A stretch of DNA of 64,000 nucleotides from Lyophyllum atratum. Its lineage: Eukaryota; Basidiomycota; Agaricomycetes; Agaricales; Lyophyllaceae. Every line of letters begins with the position of its first letter. The stretch's first letter is position 1. A program made the position numbers and the translations under genes. This document shows positions 1-12,316 of this stretch, in pieces. The notes under the pieces are model-generated. The model searched no databases. It worked only from the letters and a program-made list of their open reading frames with translations, and was not told the origin of the DNA. Location of the stretch: positions 434,001 through 498,000 of the forward strand of contig JACGCN010000017.1 in NCBI GenBank assembly GCA_014905825.1, in the 5' to 3' direction.

Positions 1-526
1 GGCGACCCGCTGATCGTGAACGACTCTGTCGTTTACGGCTCTGGAAGCGGTTTAAGTTCTTGGACGACACCACGAAGTATGCTATCCAATTACATACCTG
101 TTGACGCTGTTGGGACTGTCGGTCGGTTTGCCTCTGCTGTTCCCGACGCATTTCTTCCTGCTCCCTCGCCATCTGCTCCTGTCTGGCCTGCTCCTGACGC
201 TTCCGGTTGTACGTCTCCTCTTCTCTACGTCTCTGCTCGAGTGCCTCTTTTCTTCTCAGACCATCGGCGTACATCCGCTCGCGTGGACCGTAATCGTAGT
301 AGGATCCCCCATCACTGGTGTAATCTTCATCGTCACTGGGGAGGTATTGGGAGCGACGCGATCGCTGGGAAAGACGTTGCTGAGCGCGTTGCTGTTCAAG
401 TGCCCTTTGCTGTTCAAGTGCCCTTTGCTGTGCAAGTGCGCGTTGTTGTGCGGCCGACGATCCCCTGGAATACCGGTTGTAGTGCGATGAAGGGTCGTAG
501 TAGGAGGAGTGGAGGCCGCTTTGCAT
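1..526 (-). CDS. Gln/Arg-rich coiled-coil protein, N-terminal part (cut by left edge)
   Basis: On the minus strand an ATG at 526-524 opens a frame that runs to 98. A donor (GTATGT, 97-92) and an acceptor (TTCCAG ending at 41) remove a 57-nt intron, and the frame continues through 40-1 and off the window. Visible are about 156 residues: a Ser/Tyr-rich start (MQSGLHSSYYDPSSHYNRYS), a Gln/Arg/Ala/Leu block with repeated AQQRAL-type hexapeptides, an acidic patch (LPSDDEDYTSDGG), and a long charged stretch rich in Glu, Arg and Gln that should form a coiled coil. No catalytic motif is visible and I do not recognise the family. The composition would suit a structural, scaffold or RNA-binding protein, but that is only a guess. 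The splice sites and the even spread of charged residues make this frame more convincing than the overlapping plus-strand frames. Confidence 0.6.
   Translation of the reverse strand, partial: MQSGLHSSYYDPSSHYNRYSRGSSAAQQRALAQQRALEQQRALEQQRAQQRLSQRSRRSQYLPSDDEDYTSDGGSYYDYGPRERMYADGLRRKEALEQRRREEETYNRKRQEQARQEQMAREQEEMRREQQRQTDRQSQQRQQVCNWIAYFVVSSKNLNRFQSRKRQSRSRSAGR
391..444 (-). repeat. 18-nt tandem repeat, 3 copies
   Basis: Three consecutive 18-nt units start at 391, 409 and 427. The first two are identical and the third differs by a few bases. Read on the minus strand they encode the hexapeptide repeat (about AQQRAL / EQQRAL) of the coiled-coil gene, so this is a coding minisatellite that can change length by slippage. 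Confidence 0.85.
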
Positions 527-888
527 GTTCGATGTGTGGAGAGATAACGCTATGGTTTCTAGTAAGCGCTTCTGGAGATATAATCCGCTGCCGTACAGGT
601 TCTCGATTTTTCTGTAATCGCCTCATTTGTTGACGAAATCTGGAGAAACTACTAGAAATATCACGGGGTGTGACGTCACTTCATATACACAGCATCCGAT
701 CATGATCGAGTTGATCAAGATCTTAGATTGTCGATGCAGGTTTGACGATTTGACGACGCGCCCCACTAGCAACGAGACACAATCTTGAGTCGCGTTCCGC
801 CTCATCTTTGGCACCTGACAAACCTGAAATATCTTAGTTGTCAACAACGGCCAGTATTCACAGACTATGTTCTAGGCTTACAACAACG
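527..888. other. Intergenic, 362 nt
   Basis: I see no supportable gene here. It should hold the promoter of the minus-strand coiled-coil gene. No clear TATA box or repeat was found. Confidence 0.4.
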
Positions 889-1418
889 ATGAGGCCCTTC
901 CGCCCACGGGACAAAGGCGAGCGTCCCTATGCTTCTTCTCAAACGGATATTGATGCAATAAATCGCAGAACTCGACTTCCAAGAGATTGAAGTTCAGAGA
1001 CGGAGCCGCATTGAGTTTCTTCAAAAGATGAGACGGACAGTGTCGGGATGGCTGAATCGCTCAGTTATAGTACGGCCACGATGTCTTCGCTGCCCAGCAT
1101 CACCTCACAGACCTATAGGCCGAGAATTCTGAGAGTTCGCTGTCTGAATTCGGAGATGAATCTTTCTTCCACCGGCGCATGCAACTGCAACTGACAGACA
1201 CGTACCTCAATGCGTTAATCAAGCAGGAATATGGGGACATCCTGGATGAGGATTTGGGGGAGCAGAACATGGTATTGTTGCAAAATTCTGCGGTGAACCA
1301 GACATTAGGTTATCGAAACGTCCGACGTAGGGATCCTCCGCGAGCAACGAGGTACGGATATCGGCAGCGTTCGTCGCTGACTGTCATTCCTGAGGAACAC
1401 GAAAGCGAGCGTCCGTAG
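889..1418 (+). pseudogene. Broken ORF, possible gene relic
   Basis: A frame opens with ATG at 889 and can be followed to about 1118, interrupted by two TGA codons (after RTRLPRD and after SSETEPH). It has a serine-rich, acidic composition (for example SLSYSTATMSSLPSITSQTY). At about 1118-1128 the coding signal shifts by one frame and continues as SENSESSLSEFGDESFF and then an Asp/Glu/Leu-rich end finishing EEHESERP, with a stop at 1416-1418. No intron with plausible GT-AG borders of normal length repairs the breaks. I read this as a decayed gene of unknown family. A real gene with an odd exon structure, or chance, cannot be excluded. Confidence 0.35.
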
Positions 1419-1636
1419 TACAGCCAATTTCCCCAAATGTCAGCGGCTTGCCTCATGGATCTTCTCTTTGAGCCACACAATGAATGGTTTTGAGTCCAAT
1501 GCAAGTCCAGTGCTTCCCGGCGTAGCGTTCAACAAGGAAGGTTGTTTGAGGTCAAACCGTTAACCAAACAAGGAAGCACCAAGCCTAAGGGCAACTATTT
1601 GTGTCATGTTGCACCACAGCCTGTACCACAGTGAGA

Positions 1637-2280
1637 ATGTCGGCCTCTAGTTCAAACCTGCCTCCTCTGGTCGAGGATGGTGTGTTCTCTGTCTCATCGT
1701 CCATCGTCATCGACGCACCGGTAGAGAAGGTCTGGTCAATTCTTTTGGACTTCCCATCGTATGAGGAATGGTCAGTCACCACTTTTTATGCTCAAGCACC
1801 CTCTCCGACGCTACTCAACCCAATCCAGGAATCCATTCGTGTACGCTCACCATCGCTATCACGCATCTTCCATCTAACATGAAGAAAAGTCGTGGTCAAA
1901 CTATCGTCGACAAGTCCAAAAACAAATTACCTGACCAAACGCCTGCCGAGGGCCAGTACCTTTTGATAGCCCCCGTACACCTTCCGCCAACGATGGGTGA
2001 GCCCGGCTGGTTTCAAGAACAGTCCGCGTTTGAAATTATCACGACTGTTGACCATGAGAACCATCGCGTGGCCTGGGCCAACATCGCCCTGCCGAAGTTC
2101 CTTCTGAGCGCGGAGCGATGGCAGACATTGAGTGTGGTGGATGGGAAGACGAAGTATGAGACGAGGGAGGTCTTCGGAGGTATAATTGCGTACCTCGTGA
2201 AGTTCTTCATGTACCAGAAACTGGTGCAGGGCTTCAGGGCGCAGGCAGAGGGTCTGAAGAAGCAGGCTGAACGCACCTGA
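1637..2280 (+). CDS. SRPBCC/START-fold protein (polyketide cyclase-dehydrase type)
   Basis: Three exons fit exactly: 1637-1770, a 12-nt exon 1829-1840, and 1890-2280, giving 178 residues. Intron 1 begins GTCAGT and ends TCCAG; intron 2 begins GTACGC and ends AAAAG. The joined protein reads through the hallmark SRPBCC start (VIDAPVEKVWSILLDFPSYE, then EWNPFV) and ends with the long C-terminal helix (YLVKFFMYQKLVQGFRAQAE). Members of this fold bind a hydrophobic ligand in a deep pocket. The fungal group with EEWNPF and MGEPGWF motifs is mostly annotated as polyketide cyclase-like or Coq10/START-like, with no proven substrate. The start at 1637 is chosen because the upstream in-frame codons lack an ATG. 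No signal peptide is present, so the protein is probably cytosolic. Family assignment is solid; the function is unknown. Confidence 0.85.
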
Positions 2281-4622
2281 TTATCGAATACCACGGGTTG
2301 GTGATGCTTCTCTTGTCCGCGCTACGCTAACCTTCTTGATGTCTCATACCATAGTCCCGTTATTTTCTCGCCAGACCACTATCGCTCGGACGATTCTATG
2401 CGCTTGCCCAGACTCCTGGCTACTCAATACCCTGTTATCTCTGTATTCCCCCGCTTATGAATAATTTGTCAACATACCATCATCTATGCTCTCGATTCGT
2501 CACTCTAAGCCTCAAAGACCTTTTCTTCGAAGGCGACCTTGGGGACACCGACTGTTCGGCCTGCAGAGGAACTGGACTGCGTCATCGGATGGCTATGTAA
2601 AGTGTATCTGTGTCTTTGGTCAGTATCCCCACGGCAGGGCAGCGACATGATGGATGTACACATCATACAGTGTCCTGTTTGTGTTCCTGGCCAATTATCC
2701 TGTGAAAATGTATCTGGTTACGCGTCGAGCTAAGGAAACGCGGATGTATGCGTACTTTGAAACGGGAATTCGGGACCAATTCCAGCACATGATGATATGG
2801 CGACTCCTATACATTGGATCGATAATTGGGAGACACTCGGTGCGACGATCCTTCGTAGAAATGGGGTTGCAGACGGTGACAAACGTAAGGTAGATCGAAA
2901 GACGGCTGCGACTATGCTTCTGGGTACCCGCCTTGACTCAAAGTTCCTCAGGAATCCGGTGTCCAAGTCGAAAACAGGTAACGGAGGGCGGCGCCATTGG
3001 GGATACAGCACCGAACCAGTGAAGCAACTACGCGTTTGGTATGCGAAACGATACTTAACCACAGTCCGACCGCCTGATGGCGATGGGATCAGGAGGGCTT
3101 TGGACGAGGTTCGTTGTTCTCAACCCTTTCCCCCTGTTCGGCCACTAATGTTCTTCCATATATCTGATCTATCTAGGCTTCGATGCCCACGTCTCCTGAT
3201 GGCACTCTCATGACCACCACGCTCGTGTTGTTCGGTCGCAGGGCATTATGTTGCTTGAACGGATATTGAGGGCAGGGGTTCTTGCAAAGTATGTTCTCTG
3301 GTCACTCTCGCGCGAGATGGACATCGTAGGACGATTCAGTCCCATTATATTTGCATGCTCCTACTAAGCAGCCATGGTATATCCTCGAAAGCTCAAATTG
3401 AACGCACACACTGCCTGGGTGACCTCGACCGCCGGACACATACATATCCTCAAGTGTTTAGTTCGTGCTGGACTCTAGCCAACAGTCAAGCATGGTCGTC
3501 TAACCATGCTGTGGGATCCTCCGTTGTATTTCTGAGAATCCAGAGCATCCAGCAGAACATCCAGCAGACAGGTTATGGACTTGTTAGGTCAGAGCTGGCG
3601 AGGTGCGGCTCCGAAAGTGGCTGCGTAAGTTTGATTTCACTGCTACCGGGTCTCTTCCAGGTGGGAAATAGTGTCGTTAAAGTCGTCTTGAGACTAGATA
3701 CAGCAGCCTGAACGGGTCTCCCGTGAATATCTCTGCCTTTCTGATTTTTTTTGTCGTGTGCTTGATCATTACGAAGCATATGGAATGGAATTTCTGAAAA
3801 CTCTGCAAAGACCTCATCCGTTGTTAGGTATAGATACGGGAAAAAAGAGATGCTGCAAACTGTGGTCGATTATACGTACCTTTAGGAAGGCGGTTGAATT
3901 TCAGCTAGGCATCTACGACTCATGTGTGAAGGGAGCACTCACATTAGAGGAGTCCTTAATGAAAAGTGATATTGAAGTAAAAACGAAAATCTGGACAAGA
4001 ACTCACCACAGAGCCCTTACAGTGCGACACGAAATGGCAGCTTCAACTATCGACAGAGAGGACACGCTCTCCACCTGCATGTGCATGCTTCTCCACCGCT
4101 TTGACAATATTAGCGTTCTCCGGATCCACCTGCACCTCCTCGCAGTTCTGCACGTATTGGCAGCCTGCTTTCTCCCCAGAGATCCATTCTGCTAGCGACC
4201 GAAGTTGAAGAAACCAATTGTAAGCATTGTCCTTGGATAAAGCGACATCAGGTTATCGTGACTTCGAAGACGCCCAGATAGAGTACAGATCTTCCGGAGA
4301 CCGGGGGATACGACTGAAATCCGCGAGTCGCGAAAAGGCCACATGCTGCCATCGTAAGGTTTCCATAGCTTTAAGACCAGACAAGCAGTCTCAAACAAGT
4401 TCTGAAGTCGTCGTCTGGAAATCGACAGTGCGTGAACGTACTGTCCTCGAAACCCAGTACGTTCTCAAGATTGTATGGTTGAAGCATGGCCAGGGGTTCG
4501 GAGAGGGGAGGGGCTTATTTGGCAATAATTGGGATTCTCATCGGTGTCAATCAAGTCAAAACAACGCCTTGAAAATTCTTGGACCGCGAATTTGCCGTGA
4601 ACTTTTACCCTGCAGGCCATTC
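2281..4622. other. Intergenic, 2.3 kb, no supportable gene
   Basis: Several ORFs of 60-145 codons exist on both strands, but none shows a recognisable motif or a coherent chain of exons. The last few hundred bases should contain the UTP10 promoter. The in-frame extension upstream of 4623 is not homologous-looking and was not added to UTP10. Confidence 0.4.
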
Positions 4623-7600
4623 ATGTCGAGCCTTGCTGCGCAGTTGGCGCAAAATGCCTCTCTCAATGCCGCAATACTAGTCGACAGATCACGTCGTAAA
4701 TCGGCAGAGTCTTACCTTTTCACTGGTCGTGAAGCCGACCAGCATGATTTGGAATCTATCCATGCCCTTGGTGTCAATGGGCTCCTTCAACTGGCTACTC
4801 TCAACCCTTCGTTGCGGAAATTCGAAGACCAGTTATTTTCGGAATATGCAAAATCTATCGATCGAACGCTTCTGCCGTCGGAAGCCAACGCCGAGCTGGA
4901 CACAGGAATCGCATCGTTTCTTGGTTTGCTGGGGCCGTACTTGATGGAGGCCCCGACTGGCAAAGTCTTGGAGTGGCTTGTGCGCAGGTTTAGGTGCGAA
5001 GATTTACCAATCTCGTCCTAAATGTATACTGAAACCACACAATTTACCGCAGAATAAACGAGTTCAATGTAGAAGCTGTTCTCTCTCTATTCCTCCCATA
5101 TCACGAGTCGACGCACTTTACCAAAATGATATCAATACTACACATCAAGTAAGTCAATCCATGCTCTAGTCTCATTCGCGCTTAACCCACTGTACAGACA
5201 AAATTCGACATGGAGCTTCCTGCTTCCATTCAAGTCTGCTGCCCAAAATCTACCTCGGATGTCTCTTGTCAATGAGATGCTGCGCAACTCCGATGTTTCT
5301 CGTTTCGTTACCTCGCTCCTTCCATCTGCTCTGAACGAAGCGCGTTCTCATCGCGTCCTCTTGGCATTCAACGCCGCATGCCTTCATGACTTCATATCTT
5401 GGAGTCAAGTGTTAGACGAAGGGACGGTTGCGTATTTGTTGCCGGCATTACTTGAACCATTGCAGCAAGGGCATGCTATCAAAGACGCTATCGTATGTGT
5501 TCGTTTAGCTTTTCTGTAACTGGTCTAATACCGTTTCGCAGCTCGGCTCCTACGTCCTCCTGTCCGCCCTGTCCCAAAAATGCCATATCTCACCGGCTGC
5601 ACTTAATGCTATCTTGAGTGCGATGACTAGCTGTGTCGAGCAAGTCTCTGCAAAGCAATACACCAATACTGTTTTATCTGTTTGTGAACCGCAAGCTGAG
5701 TTGGAGCGCTTCTCGGATGGAACCGTGAAAGCAATCCTCCGAATTCCGTATGTTCCCAAAATTCTCCTCAAAACGTTTCGCTGACACTTGTTTAAGTGAC
5801 ATTGATAAGGAATTGCGAAGTGCATCCCTTTGGGTTGGTGCCGAAAAAATACTTAACCCTCTAGTGCCTGGCCTCATAAAACGGTAAGATTGGTCAATCA
5901 TATTTGCAATTCTCGTGATCTTAGCCCTGGAGCAGGCTAGATGATGACAGAGAAGTGTCTCTGCTGGAGTCCATCGTCTCAACGCCCAGAGTTCCTCAAG
6001 CCGTGGTACTACGAAGTGCCCTCCAACTGGCCAGGTCTGTGATCCTCACCGATGCCTCTCCTTCCCCGACATCAGCACGTCGACTCCTGGCTATTATCCA
6101 GCAACGCCATCCGGCGACCTTCCAGCAAGCTATGGATGCCGTTTCTGAGGAGGAGAATGTTGAACAGGAGAATGTAGATCAACTAAGGATATCTCTCACG
6201 GTCGTGAGTGGACTTCACAATTCTCGATTTTCTTCGCTGATATGACATGAGGTACAGCAAGTCCACGATACTGCTTCTACACGGGCGGAGAGCGTTGATA
6301 CGATACTGGCATCTACCAATGCTGACCCCAAAATACGGACTGCGGCGGTGAATGACTTGCTCAGAAGACTTTCTCAAATGGACATTCCGTCTCCGGAAGT
6401 GGTACGTTTGTCCCTCATTCCCCAGACCAATCTCCAACCACAGCATCATAGGAATCAATCCGCTCCGCGTTGCTGGCTCGTGTCCAAGATACTCACCAGG
6501 CTGTCGTAGATGCGCTTTACGGCCAGCCCCCAGCTCTTCTCACAATCTTGAAGGAAGATGCGGAGACATATATTAACTGTCTATCGGATGTGCTGTCTGC
6601 CCCTGGTGCAAAGCCGAAGCGCAGCCTCCTCAAAGCTCATCTTACGTTTTTGGCCACACATCTATCCCCGACGAACCCCTCGCACATGGACGGCATATTC
6701 CAGCGGATAATGTTCCCGTTCCTTTTATTTTCGAAACCGAGGCAACATACGGCAGAGATCGTTTGGGAAATCATATCGTCTCAGGGAGCCCCTGCAGTGC
6801 ACGAGTGGCTTGCTGGATGTGCCGTCATGGTTGCTGGTGAAAAGGTGAAGGACGTGGCTGATCCTGTCGAGAGGATGGGCAACATCAACGTCTTGATTGC
6901 GTCTCAGATTGCTCGTAAGGTCTTGGAACTAATTTGATGTGCTCTATCCTAATTTGAACTCTCTAGGAAACATCTTGAAATCGAACATTTACTCCGTCCA
7001 TTTCGAGACTCTCGTCGCGAAGCTGCAGGACTCTAACCCCCATGTGAAAGTCCTGGGTTATCTCATCACTCGAGCTCTGCTAGGACAGCTTTCTGGAGAA
7101 CACCAAGTTGACGCTGCTCGCAAAGTACTAGACGTGATTAACGTCGAGGAACTTGCTGGAATGGAAGATCTGCCAGAAGGGGTACGGTGCCAGCATTCTA
7201 GCCTGTGTAGCGATAAAGCTTATTCGCAATTCTAGGTTTCCGATGATATGGCGCTGGCAAAAGTCGTTGTGGCGAAGCCAAGCAGTAGAAGCACGATTCA
7301 ACGGTTACAGCTCGCTGTTGTTGCGCTCTTGCCTTCTATCGAACGACCCACCGGACTGACTTTGGACTGGCTGGCCGACCTTTCCGATGTAAGTTCTGAG
7401 CCGATCTACGCCGTCAACTTGATTGACCCTGGTCCACAGAGTTCCTCAAGGGACCGAGGGTCTCGTTACGTGGAGCTTATTCGGAAGGTCTACAAACTAG
7501 CGAACACCTCTAGTGCTATCCCACTTTTCACCTTCGACATCCTTCAAAGTCTATTCGTCAGCCTCAAGGGTGATGCTTTGGCGTTTTTAGCTGGAATTTG

Positions 7601-10600
7601 GACATCTTCCGCTGGTGACGAGCAAGACGAGCTTCCCACAGTGGCTTTACGCCATGCTGCCGCGTTTCTTCAAGCTCACGTTGCTGAGGACGATGGTATG
7701 GATTTCCAGACAATCCTACCCTCCCTGCTGGTTGCGCTCCAGACACATGTTGCCGAGCAGCGTCAAGCTGCATTGGCGTGTATATCTCACCTGTGTCAGT
7801 TGGGGGATCGACAGTTCAAAACGGTTTATGGATTTGATACTATTTATGGAAAGAGTGAAAGTAGGCCGTTTTTAAATTGTAGGCGCTTGTCCCGACTGAC
7901 AGGTTTTTCAAGATCAACTCCAATACCTGGACCGCGATGATTTCAAGAAATACATCGGCGCCCTCGCAGAGCATGGGGATCATCTAGCTCATGACGTTAA
8001 CTACATCAGGGTATTCCACCAACAACATCTTGGTAGGAGTAAAGGTGACAAGAAGCGCGACTCAGAGTGAGAAAGTTCACCTTCAATTTCCGTCCGTGAC
8101 TAACTTTTTTTCGAAGATACAAGCGTCGTGTTCTGTGTTTCATTCTCTCTCACATCAACGCGATCACGCTACCCGCAGCCCAGGTTGCCTTGCTCAAGAG
8201 CCTGGAGGGTATTGCAGATAGTGCAAAGGCACAAATCATGCTTCCCACAGTCAAGACTCTTGTGTCCTCCATGAAGGCCGATAACACCGATACACTTCAG
8301 GCGCTGACTGATTTAGCCATATCATGCTTCGATGCTTCTGTCGCAAAGGATCTCAACGACGAACAAGGCGAATCATGGAGCGTCTTCGTTTCTGTGATAC
8401 GGGCCTCGTTTGCACCAGGTCAGTTTTCTGATATTGTAAGTCCATTCTGGGGCTGATAAGAGACAGGTGCCCCATCAACCTCGCGGGCAATCATATCGCG
8501 AGCTGTGCAACATGGATTGTTTTCTGCCTTGAGTTCTGAGCGCCAAATCGCGCTATGTGATCTACTATTAGACCTTGGTACACAGAATGCAGAAACAGTA
8601 AGCCCTTCTCGTCGCTTTCCCCGCATGTTTGCTGACTGTATCTTTTAAAAATAGTACACGGCTTCCAAACAGCTTCTGGGCAGCCTAGTGGAAGATGCGC
8701 CATTGATTATGCATGTCCTCGACTCACTCCAGCCAGCCTCCAAGGCTGGCGCCCCGCGTGCAAAGAGGGCAAAGACGACATAGTACGTGGCGTTTTGAAG
8801 TGAATTTTACAGGAATTCTCATCTTTCCCGGTGACCAGTGCTTCCGAGGATGCACTTCCGCGCCTCAGTCTATTCGTTGAAGTTATCGGGACGCGATCGT
8901 TACCGGGATCCCTTGACCTTATTTCTAACTTACTCGAGACACTCAACCGTGTGTTACAATCGGAGTCTACTGCGCAGGCAGACATGAGCTATGTCGAACA
9001 GTTGCTCATGTCCGCAATAGAGAACGCAGCAAACAAAATAGTCGTGAGTCTTACTTGCCGCTTTACCGTGTTCTCTCAACGATGTCTTCCTCAGGAAATA
9101 CCGAATATTTCACCGAGTATCATTCGCCTGGATATCCTGGTGGAACTCATACGTGGTATGTTTACTACCTGTGACTAGCTTGGGGATGACTGAAGCTTAT
9201 TTGCAATTCACAGTCGCTGACAATCCTCAAACTTTCCATCAAGCCTTGCTGCTAATGGCCAATCTGGCTCGCTTGGCACCGGACTCAGTTCTTCACAATG
9301 TCATGCCAGTCTTTACATTTATGGGTTCAAACGTCTTCCATAGAGATGACACCTACAGTTTCAAGGTGGTGCAGCAGGTGAGTAGTTCGTCTGCGCCTGA
9401 TGTACCTAATTCATTTATACATTCTTTAGACTGTCGATAGCATCGTCCCAGTCATGGTTTCATCCCTGAAGCGTGCACACACCCAGGCACTAGACTTGTA
9501 TATTGGTTCCAAGGACTTCCTTAGAGTATTTACGGATGCTGCGAATCATATCCCGCGTCACCGCCGCACCAAGTATGTTCCTCATCTTGGTACCTTGAAC
9601 TCGCTGATTGAACTCTTTTCAGCTTCTTCGCTCATCTCATCGACGTTTTGGGCTCCGAGGACTTCCTTGCGCCTGTTTGCATGCTTCTAGTGGAGAAGGT
9701 CGCGAACCGTGTAATTAGGCAAAATACGGAAGAGGTTGAGGCTTCCCTCTCTCTCGCTACTTCCATCCTCCAGCACGCCACACCTTCATTGCAAATTCGC
9801 GTACGATTTTTTTCTTACCTTGGAAACACTTCACTTATCCTAGTTTGCAGACCCTTACCAGTATCCTCCATGAAAGCAAGCGTCTTGCTGATCGCGTTGT
9901 TCGTTTTGACATCGTCCATCCGACATTTTTGGACGTGTCTGCGTAAGTTTTGATGGCGTTGTCTGTCACACCGTCGACTAACATCGGTACACAGTGGTGA
10001 GGAGCCCTCTACTGCATCAAGAGTAACTCTACGGCGTCGTGCTCTAGCCCTGATCATATTCGTGGGCAATGCTTTGAAGCATCCGACACCAGGCTCCACC
10101 GCATCTGAGGAGGAGTTGGGTCATCTGGTGGCCGCTCTTATTTCATTGGCCACCCTGGATATCGGAATAAACCCCGAAGGAAAGGTCGAGGAGATATGCC
10201 AGGCTGCTCGTGCCTCTCTCAACAAAGCATTAAGCGTTATGGCAGCTGCGGACTTCATCAACGGAGTACTGTCGATGGCTCAATCCGGGGAAAGCCTGGT
10301 AAGAAATGTGTCCTTCATTGTTTTTATTTTCGGTACTGAGAGTATGTTCAGGTTCAGGGTGGTGCTCTAGATCTATTTAGCGAGCGCCTCCCACAAGTGG
10401 CGGAGAAGACGCGTCTGGCCGTGGTCCCCGTTATCATTAAGATCATCGGCGTCATCCGAGGCCTTTTGTCATCACAAACTGAAGAAGCACTTACACTGTC
10501 TTCGTTCAAGGCTCTGAGAGCCATCGGCCTTACATTGTGCCCCAGAGAAGAGTCACCCATCACGGAGACTATTCCCCTCGTTCTGGGTTTCATTAAAAGA

Positions 10601-12267
10601 CGCAAGGCAACTGCCGCTGCGATGTCGGCGCTGTCACCGCTCCCGTCTGTATCGATTCTCCTCCTCCGTTAATTTGTGGTCTGATCTGGCTGAGTAGGAC
10701 TAAAATCGGGCCCCGAATCATACCTTATTTCCGGCAAATCATTTCCGAGAGTGTGACCATCATCCATGAAGGCACTTCAGGTGAATACACATGAATATCT
10801 TCATCACTATTTTATTCACCTATCCCAATCTCAGGAACTCTGGGAGATACGTACCCCGTCTTACATGGGCTCCTTTCATCGATTCCCACCTTTTGGGGAA
10901 GTGCAGAAATTACACAGGTTGTCACCCTTTACGTCGACTATCGCGCTTCGACAACGAGTTCGCCGCCATCTGCCATGCTCAGTCTGATGAAGGCAGTTGC
11001 CAAGCGAGCACCTACGAATGTTCTTCTTCCAGCGTTGATCGATATGTGGCCATCCCTGAAGGACTCACCACAAATGGTATGTCAGCATCCTTTTTTCGCA
11101 CTTGCCCTGTGTGTCTGAAACATCTGCAGGAACGGTTCGTTGCATATTTCGACTTGCTTGCAAGGGCCCTGCGCAGTGCAGCTCGCCCAGCCGTGCTAGA
11201 GCAACTCCGACCTCTATTTAAAGTTTTCTTGGAGTCGTTCGATCTCGCTAAGAATTCAGGCATAGATGTGATTACTTTCTATTTCCGTTCTCGACACTCA
11301 GACGGCAGCTAATTCTATTCTAGGCTGAGACCCAAGCGATCATGGCGTTCCAGGAATTGGTCGTTAAATTGAATGAAGCAGCTTTCCGACCTCTATTCCG
11401 GCGTCTGTACGATTGGGCCTTCGCTGGTAGCACCAGTAATAAAGTTTATCGCCTTGCTTCTATACACCTCCTGATCAAAGTACGCTTCTAGATGATGAGC
11501 CGAGAAAGATCACCTTTTGTCGCATATACATCGCCCTGTTGGACTTCTTCAAAGCAAGTCACCATACAAGCTATCACCCCCGAATGCAACCCTGACTTTT
11601 TTCCTCCTTAAGGGCTTGATGACCCCATACATGTCCCTCTTGTTGACACCTTTCGTGGAGTGCCTCAAACTCTTCAGTGCAGGATCGGCCGACAATCGAT
11701 CCTTGTGGTCTGGGGTGATTGAAGCCCTCACGAAGAGCTTGATATATGATGACGGAGGTACGACCTGAAATGCCTCTCGTCATTTCCAGTCTAACCTATC
11801 ATTGTCTCCACAGCGTTTTGGCGAGATGATAAGTTGCGGCAGATTGCTTCTCCATTGATCCAGCAAGTCCCCGTCGGCGTCAAATGGAACACTGCCGAAG
11901 GGAAGGTAGCTCTCCAAGATTGTCTGGTCGCATTGGTGGACAGTGTGACAGATGATATGCTCCTCAAGTCGATCAACCTCGATGTTCTCATGCACACGCG
12001 TTCAGAAGATGTCCAATTGCGTCTGTTTACCCTGACGTGCTCCGAAAAATTGTGGAGAGTCCACGGCGGCAAGCTTCTCGGTCAGTGTCTCAGTTTTATC
12101 AATTATCACGACTGGTCACTCACAACGATATAAAAACAGGCTTTGTGGCTGAGACGACTACTTTCATTGCGGAATGTACGGAAGATGAAAATGACATGGT
12201 CGTAAGAGAGTCCTTCAGGTTGAAAGATGCAGTTGAAAGCGTAGCAGGAAACATAAATGGGTTATGA
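4623..12267 (+). CDS. UTP10: UTP10/HEATR1, U3 snoRNP (t-UTP) HEAT-repeat protein
   Basis: This is a very long multi-exon gene coding for about 2,000-2,100 residues. The product is a scaffold of the small-subunit processome. It acts in the nucleolus in Pol I transcription and in early pre-18S rRNA processing. The start is diagnostic (MSSLAAQLAQNASLNAAILV, then SYLFTGREADQHDLESIHALG), followed by LLGPYLMEAPTGKVLEWLVR. Exons read from the sequence include 4623-4993, 5053-5148, 5198-5492, 5542-5747, 5797-5883, 5936-6203, 6258-6401, 6452-6914, 6967-7181, 7236-7388, 7440-7860, 7913-8066, 8117-8418, 8467-8597 and 8655-8782, then more of the same kind. Introns are about 48-62 nt. Helical HEAT-type repeats fill the protein. 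The conserved C-terminus (TFIAECTEDENDMVVRESFR ... NGL) ends at the TGA 12265-12267. No in-frame break was found. It is convergent with the PAK-like kinase. Confidence 0.95.
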
Positions 12268-12316
12268 AATAGATAGATAGATAGCGATGTAAGCTGATAA
12301 AATTAATGCGGGTATA

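Noticed and set aside
2797..3213. Plus-strand 138-codon ORF
   Set aside because: No domain, no conserved motif, no supporting exons or promoter; likely chance.
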